A stretch of 64,000 nucleotides of DNA. Source: Streptococcus sp. S784/96/1 (GTDB lineage Bacteria > Bacillota > Bacilli > Lactobacillales > Streptococcaceae). A program made the position numbers and the translations under genes. Of this stretch, positions 56,714 through 64,000 are shown piece after piece (position 1 is the first letter of the stretch; each line of letters starts with the position of its first letter). The notes beneath the pieces were generated by a model, which worked only from the letters and a program-made list of their open reading frames with translations, made no database searches and was not told where the DNA came from. The DNA lies in contig NZ_CACVCC010000001.1 in NCBI RefSeq assembly GCF_902729355.1, positions 1-64,000 on the forward strand, in the 5' to 3' direction.

Positions 56714-59128
56714 ATGAAACAAGAACTTTATAACGACAATTGGTTATTTTGGAATGACGGAGATTCTTTTGCTTTAGTTTGGAATGTTCCTGAAAAAGCT
56801 AAGTCAGTGACACTTCCACATGATGCGATGCTAGAAGAGAAACCTTACGCAGAGAGTAACAATGGTGGGAATACTGGTTTTCGAGATGGTGGCAATTATG
56901 TCTATGTCAAAACCTTTAAAGCTACTGAAGCTGATTTGGAGCAACGCCTTGTGTTAAAATTTGAAGGTTCTTATATGAATACCTTTGTCTATGTCAATGG
57001 GCAATTGGCTGGTAAACATCACAATGGTTATACAACTTTCTATGTTCCTATCCATGATTTTTTACAAGTTGGGGACAATGAAATCCGTGTTCAAGTCCGT
57101 AATGGTGCTATGAGCAATAGCCGTTGGTATTCTGGAAGTGGGATTTACCGTGATGTTTACCTCTTGCGCAGTCAGGAACTTCATGTGGCTGCCAGCGGTA
57201 GCCGTGTTGAAACGATGGATGTGAGTGATGATTTAGCAACGGTTAAAATGACGGTTCCTCTGGTGAATGAGAGCAGTCGAGCAAGAACTTTCAATCTTGT
57301 TTTACGTATTAAAGATGATCAAGGGCAATTGGTTCAGCAAGATTCTCGTCCATACTTTATCAAAGCTGGTGAATCTTCTGATTTGGTTACCTCACTTGTT
57401 ATTGAAAAAGCTCAGCTATGGTCAGCTGACTCTCCTTATCGTTATCAGCTAGAAGTTGATGTGACAGAAAATGATCAATTGATTGACTGTGATAAACAAA
57501 CCTTTGGTATTAGGACAATTACTGTTGATAGTAAGCGTGGTTTGCGTATCAATGGAAAGACTGTTAAGTTGCGTGGTGCTTGCATTCACCATGACAGTGG
57601 CCTTTTAGGAGCAGCAACTTACTTAACTGCTGAGAAACGTCGTGTTCGTCTCCTCAAAGAAGCAGGATTCAATGCGATTCGTATGGCTCACCATCCAGCA
57701 GCCCCAGCTTTACTAGAAGCTTGTGACGAGTTGGGACTTTATGTGATGGATGAAACATTTGACATGTGGACGCGATTTAAGGGAGATTTTGATTATAGTC
57801 TTGTTTTTGAAGAAAATTGGCGTAAAGATGTATCAGCTATGGTTTTAACGGATTTTAATCACCCAAGCGTGATTCTTTACTCAATTGGTAATGAAATTCC
57901 TGAAATCGCTACCAAACACGGAGCTCATCTAGCTAAGGATATTCATGACCATATCAAGTCTCTTGATTCTACACGACCAACTCTTGCAGGGATTAACGGA
58001 GTCTTTGCTTCTAGTGATGGCATTCCTCAAATCTTGAGAGATGTGGTTGCTGAAAAAGAAGCTAAAGGTGAGGAAGTGGTCGGAAATGTCAACGACTTCA
58101 TGTCCATGATGGATACCAGTATGGATCAAATCGTTGTCCATCCTATTGTTTCTGAAAATCTGGAGAGGGCTACAGCAGCAACCGACATTGCAGGTTATAA
58201 CTACATGACTGCCCGTTATGCCTTGGATGCGGTTAACTACCCTAATCGCGTGATGGTTGGTAGTGAAACTTATCCGCCAGAGATTGCTCGAAACTGGGAG
58301 GTTATTCAGCAACTACCAAGTGTTATCGGTGACTTTACATGGACAGGCTGGGATTATATCGGAGAAGCTGGTGTCGGAGTTCCTGCTTATAATTGGGGAG
58401 AAGGAGGTTTTGGAGCTCAGTTCCCTTGTCAATTAGCCTACTGTGGAGACATTGATATCACAGGTGAACGCCGTCCGCTCTCTTACTATCGTGAGATTGT
58501 GTTTGGTTTGCGAAAAGAACCTTATATTGCGGTGCAAAAACCCGAGCACTATGGTAAAAAGCTTATCAAGACACCATGGGTTTTATCAGATGCGGTTCAT
58601 TCATGGACTTGGTCTGGTCACGAAGGACAACCTATTGTCGTCGAAGTTTATGCGGCTGGTGATGAAGTAGCTCTATACCTAAATGATGAATTACTTGCTA
58701 AACAATCTGTTGGTCAAGATCTTGGATGTTTGACCACGTTTGAAACGATTTATCAGGCCGGAGAATTGAAAGCCGTCAACTACCTCAATGGTGAAATCAT
58801 TGCAGAGCATGTTTTAGGCACAGCAGATGAGAGCAGTGCTCATTTAGTGGCAGAAGTTGAGGAAAATGCTGATTTAACTTATGTGCGTTTTTCTGTAGTT
58901 GATGCCAGTGGTATGGTTATCCCGTCAGTTGAACAAGACCTGCATATTGAACTTGAAGGCGCTAAATTACTTGGATTTGGTACAGGAAACCCTAAACCAG
59001 AAGAACACTACCTAGAGTCAAATACAACAACTTATTATGGTCAAGCTCTAGCGATTCTTCAAAAAACAGAAGATTTAGCCAAAATGACAGTTTCGGGTGA
59101 GAACCTTAACCTTGATGTTAATATTTAG
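56714..59128 (+). CDS. GH2 glycosidase (beta-galactosidase type)
   Basis: An 804-residue cytoplasmic GH2 enzyme: sugar-binding domain (1-155), immunoglobulin-like domain (about 160-270), catalytic barrel (275-600), then a DUF4982-like domain and a C-terminal beta domain. Acid/base Glu394 in YSIGNEIPE and nucleophile Glu518 in VGSETYPPE. Beta-galactosidase is most likely, though this subgroup also includes other beta-glycosidases. The ribosome site is weak (CAGGT, 12 nt away). Heads a module with MBL, DUF1593 and nucleoside-hydrolase-like genes. Confidence 0.9.
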   Translation: MKQELYNDNWLFWNDGDSFALVWNVPEKAKSVTLPHDAMLEEKPYAESNNGGNTGFRDGGNYVYVKTFKATEADLEQRLVLKFEGSYMNTFVYVNGQLAGKHHNGYTTFYVPIHDFLQVGDNEIRVQVRNGAMSNSRWYSGSGIYRDVYLLRSQELHVAASGSRVETMDVSDDLATVKMTVPLVNESSRARTFNLVLRIKDDQGQLVQQDSRPYFIKAGESSDLVTSLVIEKAQLWSADSPYRYQLEVDVTENDQLIDCDKQTFGIRTITVDSKRGLRINGKTVKLRGACIHHDSGLLGAATYLTAEKRRVRLLKEAGFNAIRMAHHPAAPALLEACDELGLYVMDETFDMWTRFKGDFDYSLVFEENWRKDVSAMVLTDFNHPSVILYSIGNEIPEIATKHGAHLAKDIHDHIKSLDSTRPTLAGINGVFASSDGIPQILRDVVAEKEAKGEEVVGNVNDFMSMMDTSMDQIVVHPIVSENLERATAATDIAGYNYMTARYALDAVNYPNRVMVGSETYPPEIARNWEVIQQLPSVIGDFTWTGWDYIGEAGVGVPAYNWGEGGFGAQFPCQLAYCGDIDITGERRPLSYYREIVFGLRKEPYIAVQKPEHYGKKLIKTPWVLSDAVHSWTWSGHEGQPIVVEVYAAGDEVALYLNDELLAKQSVGQDLGCLTTFETIYQAGELKAVNYLNGEIIAEHVLGTADESSAHLVAEVEENADLTYVRFSVVDASGMVIPSVEQDLHIELEGAKLLGFGTGNPKPEEHYLESNTTTYYGQALAILQKTEDLAKMTVSGENLNLDVNI

Positions 59129-59212
59129 AGACATTTAAAAAGGTCAGTATTAAATTAAACAATATAAATAGTAACGAAACTGTGATTTTTTATTGAATTG
59201 AAAGGAGTTAAT

Positions 59213-60079
59213 ATGAATCCGTTAGAAGTATTTGCATCCTATACAGCATACCAATTGAAAGAACGAACTTGGGTGATTCAATTCATGGGAGGGAGTCAAC
59301 ACATTTACCTTCTAGAAGGGGATGAACAAGCTCTACTTCTAGATACTGGTTATGGTTCAGGGACTTTACGAGCTTTTGCTCAAACTTTAACCACTAAGCC
59401 TTTGATTTGTGCTAATACGCATTTTCATCCTGATCATTCGTCTGGAAACGGGGAATTTGAGGAAGTTTTGGTAAACTCTGGCTATGTTGATGATGAACCT
59501 TCTGTAATGAATAATACAGGTCCGTTTGATATTACAAGGTTACCCTTTCCTCACTATCGCAAAAAGTTGATTGAGGCAGGTGATGTTATTGATTTAGGAA
59601 ATCGTCAGTTGAAGTTGCTGGAAGTTAAACCTGCGCATTGTAATTCATCGCTCTTTTTCTTTGATGAGGGAGAGCGGATGATGTTTTGTGGAGATGAGAT
59701 GGAATCAGCTCAGGTATTGTTACTGGAAAATTCGCGTAATCCTAAAATGGCTGATTCTTATGACATTAAAGAGCGTCTGTTGAATTTTAAGGCTAATACG
59801 GAACTACTACTATCCTACCAAGACCAGTATGATTACCTCCTTCCAAATCACAATGGAGGGCCGATTGCGAAAAGTTATTTACAAGATTACCTTGATTTAG
59901 TGGACGGTATTTTTGCAGGAACGGTTACGATTGAAGATAGGCTGAACCACCGTTTTATTGAAATGGATCCTCGTTCAGCGACCTTTTGCCGTATTCGTTA
60001 CGGTAAGGGAAGCATTATCTTGGTCAAAGATGACGTGTTAAAAGTATTTGGTACTGGTTTGGAGAATGGTGATGAATGA
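59213..60079 (+). CDS. MBL-fold metallohydrolase linked to GH2
   Basis: A 289-residue metallo-beta-lactamase-fold protein with NTHFHPDHSSG (HxHxDH metal site near residue 70), a later His in VKPAHCNSS, Asp in FCGDEMES and His in LPNHNG. A different subgroup from the MBL gene at 47169. ATG 59213 follows AAAGGAG. Cytoplasmic, substrate unknown. Its end overlaps the DUF1593 start by 8 bp, so the two are coupled. Confidence 0.85.
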   Translation: MNPLEVFASYTAYQLKERTWVIQFMGGSQHIYLLEGDEQALLLDTGYGSGTLRAFAQTLTTKPLICANTHFHPDHSSGNGEFEEVLVNSGYVDDEPSVMNNTGPFDITRLPFPHYRKKLIEAGDVIDLGNRQLKLLEVKPAHCNSSLFFFDEGERMMFCGDEMESAQVLLLENSRNPKMADSYDIKERLLNFKANTELLLSYQDQYDYLLPNHNGGPIAKSYLQDYLDLVDGIFAGTVTIEDRLNHRFIEMDPRSATFCRIRYGKGSIILVKDDVLKVFGTGLENGDE

Positions 60080-61547
60080 CATGAAAAAACTAAAATTACG
60101 TACGGTAGTGACAACAGACGGTGAAATCGACGATATGGATTCGTTTATTCGATTCCTGCTTTACAGCAATGATGTTGATGTTGCTGGTATCATTTTAACG
60201 TCGTCGATGTTTCATTACCGAGGAACAGCAGAGAAACCCGCTTATCGTTGGACTGGGGAGACTTGGATTCCAGAGTTGATTGCTAAATACGATCACGTTT
60301 ATCCAAACCTTATGAAACACGATCCAACTTTTCCAACTCCGGAGTCCCTATTATCGGTTTATCGCATTGGGAATGTTGATGATGTGAGTGATATGACTGA
60401 GGAGACAGAAGGTTCTAACTTTTTAGCAGATCTTATACTGGACGATGATGATAGGCCCTTATACATTCAAACATGGGGTGGGACAAATACAACTGCCAGA
60501 GCCCTGAAATCTATTCAAGAACGTTATGAAGGAACCGCAGATTGGGACACGATAAAGAAAAAGGTTGAGGATAAAGTCGTTCTCTACATTATTCTTGATC
60601 AAGATGGGACCTATGGCGACTATATTTCAAAGAATTGGAATATTAAGACACTTAATGATAGTTTGAATTTTGGGTATTTTGCTTATGGTTGGAAAGGATT
60701 GCCAGAGGCTTTTCGGGCAAGTCTTAATGCTGACTGGCATCTGACTCATTTGAAAAATAAGGGACCGCTGCTAGACCAGTATGCTCTTATCGGTGATGGC
60801 TATTACCTGGAAGGAGAAGTTGAGTCTGAGCAGTTTGGGCAACAGGCCTGGTTAAATCAACATCCAGATTATGAGGCCTATGACTTTATTTCTGAAGGCG
60901 ATTCGCCGTCATATTTTTACCTTTTGCAGACTAGTTTGAGGGGATTTGAAAACCCAGGTTTTGGTGGCTGGGGAGGTCGTTTTAGGGAGATTAGTCCAAA
61001 TACATTTACGACGAATCAGACGATTGACTACAATCCTTATACCAAACGTTTTGAGCAAGAGTACAGTCTTTACCGCTGGATTCCCGATATCCAAGCAGAC
61101 TTAGCCGCAAGAGCGCAGTGGTGTATTACGGATGATTTTAAGTCAGTGACCCATTATCCGCAGGTAAAAGTAGCAAAAAAAGATATCCAAGCTGAACCTG
61201 GCCAAATCATAACCTTGCAAGCAAAAGCAAGTGATCTCAATGGGTATAGTCTTAATTATCATTGGTGGTGTTACCATGAAGCCTCTTCCTACTGGGATTT
61301 TAGTAACCTTGAGTTAGAATCAGATGTTTTTCGCTTAGGAGATATGGATCATGTGTCCTCGTGGCATTCTAAAGAAATGGAAATAGATTGGGCATTGCCT
61401 TTGACTGGAGAAGATACGCCAGTTGTGCAATTTACGGTACCAGAAGATGCGAAACCTGGTCAAACATTGCACATGATTTTGGAGGTATCAAATGTAGCAG
61501 ATTTACCCTTGAAAACCTATGAGCGTGTGATTGTGACGGTGAAATAG
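60072..61547 (+). CDS. DUF1593 protein (nucleoside-hydrolase-like, Sde182 type)
   Basis: A 491-residue protein. Residues 1-330 form a nucleoside-hydrolase-like domain with VTTDGEIDDMDSF as the Asp-rich metal loop. Residues about 365-490 form a beta-sandwich of the type seen at the end of Sde182-like proteins. Members occur in polysaccharide-using bacteria and are often secreted; this one has no signal peptide. Biochemical function is not established to my knowledge. The start at 60072 is set by GGAG at 60061. Confidence 0.85.
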   Translation: MNDMKKLKLRTVVTTDGEIDDMDSFIRFLLYSNDVDVAGIILTSSMFHYRGTAEKPAYRWTGETWIPELIAKYDHVYPNLMKHDPTFPTPESLLSVYRIGNVDDVSDMTEETEGSNFLADLILDDDDRPLYIQTWGGTNTTARALKSIQERYEGTADWDTIKKKVEDKVVLYIILDQDGTYGDYISKNWNIKTLNDSLNFGYFAYGWKGLPEAFRASLNADWHLTHLKNKGPLLDQYALIGDGYYLEGEVESEQFGQQAWLNQHPDYEAYDFISEGDSPSYFYLLQTSLRGFENPGFGGWGGRFREISPNTFTTNQTIDYNPYTKRFEQEYSLYRWIPDIQADLAARAQWCITDDFKSVTHYPQVKVAKKDIQAEPGQIITLQAKASDLNGYSLNYHWWCYHEASSYWDFSNLELESDVFRLGDMDHVSSWHSKEMEIDWALPLTGEDTPVVQFTVPEDAKPGQTLHMILEVSNVADLPLKTYERVIVTVK

Positions 61548-61562
61548 AAAGGATGTGTTGTC

Positions 61563-62495
61563 ATGTTTGAAAAATTAAGTTATCAAGTCCCTGAAAGTCG
61601 TAAAGTGCGTTATATTATCCATTCAGATTGTAAAAATGAGGCAGATGATCAGTTTACAGTAGCGCATTGCCTATTGACACCAAGATTTGAGGTAAAAGGA
61701 CTTATTGCTGCTCATTTTGATAAAAATTATGGACGTTATCCAGCAGGCACGTCTGCTAAAGCTAGTTATGATGAGCTAGTTAAAGTGTTAGAGGTAATGG
61801 AACTAATTAGTCATTATCCCGTTTTACTAGGGGCAGAGCAGGCAATGGTAGATGAACAGACGCCAATTTTATCTGAAGGGGCACAGTTCATTATTGATGA
61901 AGCGATGAAGGATGATGACCGTCCTCTTTATATCGGGATGCAGGGATCTTTGACAGATTTAGCGTCAGCTATTTTATTAAAACCTGAAATTTGCCAAAAA
62001 ATGACAGCGATTTGGATTGGTGGAGGGAGTTACCCAGACGGTGGCTCTGAATTTAACCTGATGCAGGATGTCCATGCGGCCAATGTTGTTTTCCAATCTG
62101 ATATGCCCTTATGGCAGGTTCCAGCTAATGTTTATAAGCGTTTTGCAGTGTCAATGGCAGAGCTGGAATACAAGGTAAAACCTTATGGTAAATTAGGGAA
62201 TTATCTTTTTGAAGAATTAACAGAACTCAATATGGCTTTAGGAAAACAAATGCCAGATTTTGATTGGCCACATGGTGAGATTTGGGGGCTAGGAGATGAA
62301 GGTGTCGTAGCTGCCCTTATGCAGGAAAATCAACGTACAGATCTTTATACCAAGGTACCTGCTCCCAAAATTAATTTAGAGACGATGAACTATGAACCGA
62401 ATCCTGATAATCGCCTTATAAGAATCTATAAAGATATGGATACTCGATTGACGCTTGAAGATCTCTTCTGTAAAATAGCCCTATTTGCAAAATAA
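61563..62495 (+). CDS. Divergent nucleoside-hydrolase-fold protein
   Basis: A 310-residue protein with the inosine-uridine hydrolase fold: IIHSDCKNEADDQFTVAH replaces the usual DTDPGIDDA loop but keeps the Asp-Asp pair, and QGSLTDLASA and NLMQDVHAANVV match later active-site positions. It starts 15 bp after DUF1593 with AGAAAGGATG. It may cleave an unusual glycoside rather than nucleosides, as inferred from context and loop divergence. Confidence 0.8.
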   Translation: MFEKLSYQVPESRKVRYIIHSDCKNEADDQFTVAHCLLTPRFEVKGLIAAHFDKNYGRYPAGTSAKASYDELVKVLEVMELISHYPVLLGAEQAMVDEQTPILSEGAQFIIDEAMKDDDRPLYIGMQGSLTDLASAILLKPEICQKMTAIWIGGGSYPDGGSEFNLMQDVHAANVVFQSDMPLWQVPANVYKRFAVSMAELEYKVKPYGKLGNYLFEELTELNMALGKQMPDFDWPHGEIWGLGDEGVVAALMQENQRTDLYTKVPAPKINLETMNYEPNPDNRLIRIYKDMDTRLTLEDLFCKIALFAK

Positions 62496-62629
62496 TGGAT
62501 GGTTGATGAAAGTTGAATCAGTATAGCGTTGGAATAGATGGGGAATAGTTACATTAGTCTAATGTTTGCTAATAACCATCTATATCCATTTTAATAATCA
62601 TGATTAGAAAGAAGTTTAAGGAAGGTATC

Positions 62630-64000
62630 ATGAGAAATATTAAAGAAATCGTCTCCCAATTAACATTGGAGGAAAAGGCAGGTCTTTGTTCAGGACAGGA
62701 TTTTTGGCATACTAAAGCAATTGAGCGTTTAGGAATTCCTAGTTTAATGCTGAGTGATGGTCCTCATGGCTTACGTAAACAAGATCAATCAGCAGATCAC
62801 TTAGGAATCAACGATAGTATCAAGGCTGTTTGTTTCCCAGCGGCTTGTGCTACGTCAGGGTCGTTTGATCGAAATCTATTGCAACAAATGGGAGAAACTT
62901 TAGGCAATGAATGCCAGGCAGAAGATGTTTCGGTTATTTTGGGACCAGGTGTTAATATTAAGCGTTCGCCATTGTGTGGTCGTAATTTTGAATATTTTTC
63001 AGAAGATCCTTACCTAACAGGAGAATTAGCAACGGCTTTTGTTAAAGGTGTGCAATCTCAAGGAATTGGAACAAGCCCTAAACATTTTGCTGCTAACAAT
63101 CAAGAGTATCGTCGCATGAGCATTTCTTCCCAAGTAGGGCAACAAGCTTTACGTGAAATCTACCTTTCTGCTTTTGAGACAATCGTAAAAGAGGCTCAAC
63201 CTAAGACTATCATGTCTTCATATAATCGCTTAAATGGTGTCTATACCTCTCAAAATGAGTGGTTGTTAACAGATATCTTGCGAAAGGAATGGGGATTTGA
63301 AGGCTATGTTGTTTCTGACTGGGGTGCTGTTGACGATCGCGTAAAAAGTCTTGAAGCTGGTTTGGAGTTAGAAATGCCTAGCTCAAATGGCATCAATGAT
63401 ACAAAGTTAGTAGAAGCTGTGCGAGCAGGTCTTTTAGAGGAGAGTGTCTTAGATTTAGCGGTAGAACGTCTATTAACTGTGACTTTTGATTATATTGATC
63501 ATCGCAGAGCAGTCACTTGGGATAAAGAAGCGGATCATGCAGTTGCTAGACAGATTGCAGAGGAATCAGCAGTGCTACTTAAAAATAGTGGCATTTTACC
63601 ACTTTCAGCTAGTCAAAAAATTGCTTTTATTGGTGAGTTTGCTAAAAAACCACGTTTCCAGGGTGGTGGTAGTTCTCATATTAACAGTTTCAAAGTGACA
63701 AATGCCTTAGATGAAGCAAACAAGGAAACTAAAATTATCTATGCTCAAGGTTACGATGTGACGGAGCAAACAGATGATGTCAAATTAAGAACCGAGGCTG
63801 TTGAAGTGGCTCAGAACGTTGATGTTGCTGTACTTTTTATTGGACTACCAGACAGTTACGAGTCAGAAGGTTATGACCGTACTCACATGAGCTTACCACA
63901 AAATCAAACGGACTTAGTAGAAGCTGTTACCGCAGTACAGCCTCATACCATTGTCGTTCTTTATAATGGTTCTGCGGTGGAGCTTCCGTGGGCTGATAAA
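62630..64000 (+). CDS. GH3 beta-glucosidase (partial, cut by window end)
   Basis: At least 457 residues of a classical GH3 beta-glucosidase, open to the window edge. EEKAGLCSGQDFW and LMLSDGPHGLRKQ at the N-terminus, KHFAANNQEYRR, and nucleophile Asp in VVSDWGAVDDR. No signal peptide. ATG follows GGAAGG. Different architecture from the two short GH3 enzymes at 31-38 kb. It continues the GH2 module. Confidence 0.92.
   Translation, partial: MRNIKEIVSQLTLEEKAGLCSGQDFWHTKAIERLGIPSLMLSDGPHGLRKQDQSADHLGINDSIKAVCFPAACATSGSFDRNLLQQMGETLGNECQAEDVSVILGPGVNIKRSPLCGRNFEYFSEDPYLTGELATAFVKGVQSQGIGTSPKHFAANNQEYRRMSISSQVGQQALREIYLSAFETIVKEAQPKTIMSSYNRLNGVYTSQNEWLLTDILRKEWGFEGYVVSDWGAVDDRVKSLEAGLELEMPSSNGINDTKLVEAVRAGLLEESVLDLAVERLLTVTFDYIDHRRAVTWDKEADHAVARQIAEESAVLLKNSGILPLSASQKIAFIGEFAKKPRFQGGGSSHINSFKVTNALDEANKETKIIYAQGYDVTEQTDDVKLRTEAVEVAQNVDVAVLFIGLPDSYESEGYDRTHMSLPQNQTDLVEAVTAVQPHTIVVLYNGSAVELPWADK

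Noticed and set aside
60048-60071. Longer DUF1593 start at 60048
   Set aside because: No ribosome site; the GGAG at 60061 gives proper spacing to the ATG at 60072.
1-64000. tRNA or rRNA genes
   Set aside because: No cloverleaf with a T-arm GTTCRA motif or rRNA sequence was recognised by eye in the gaps; a covariance-model scan would be decisive.

Overview
The window comes from a low-GC Firmicute, almost certainly a Streptococcus. The evidence is a complete dltX-A-B-C-D operon, a malX/malC/malD/malA/malR + malQ/glgP maltodextrin locus, short RUP-like repeats, an IS30-family element and typical streptococcal housekeeping genes (ntdp/DUF402, recX, rlmD-like rRNA methyltransferase, murA). The dlt and mal loci lying next to each other recalls the pyogenic group from memory. 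Species is not resolved.

1-10.2 kb: the end of an unrecognised gene, ntdp and recX on the minus strand, a TPR/HhH-like gene translationally coupled to the rRNA methyltransferase, a decayed IS30 element, then the D-alanylation operon dltXABCD with its promoter just inside the IS border. 10.2-25 kb: murA, then the maltodextrin regulon: a GH13 enzyme with its own promoter; malX with its own promoter; a leaky terminator; a GH13 cyclomaltodextrinase-type enzyme, malC, malD, malA and malR; then malQ-glgP under a third promoter. MalR-type operators sit on or next to the -35 box of all three promoters. Two ~105-bp RUP-like elements lie at the two outer edges of this locus.

25-64 kb: a large accessory carbohydrate island built from repeated modules of transporter + AraC-type regulator + intracellular glycosidases. 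It holds four GH78 alpha-L-rhamnosidase genes (one frameshifted), two short GH3 enzymes, one classical GH3 cut by the window end, two GH43 enzymes, one GH2, three GPH-type sugar symporters, one MFS transporter broken by a stop codon, four AraC regulators, a beta-phosphoglucomutase, a ROK kinase, an acetylesterase-like hydrolase, two metallo-beta-lactamase-fold hydrolases, a DUF1593 protein and a divergent nucleoside-hydrolase-fold protein. None of the glycosidases shows a signal peptide, so glycosides are probably imported intact and trimmed in the cytoplasm. No rhamnose catabolic genes are visible in the window. A working model is removal of capping rhamnose from plant glycosides (rutinoside-, saponin- or pectin-derived) so that the glucose, galactose, xylose or arabinose beneath becomes available. 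This is inference.

The island is in flux. There is a tandem GH3-GH78 duplication, a deletion scar joining an AraC remnant to a GH43 remnant, and two neighbouring disrupted genes. The least explained part is the GH2-MBL-DUF1593-nucleoside-hydrolase-GH3 module at 56.7-64 kb.
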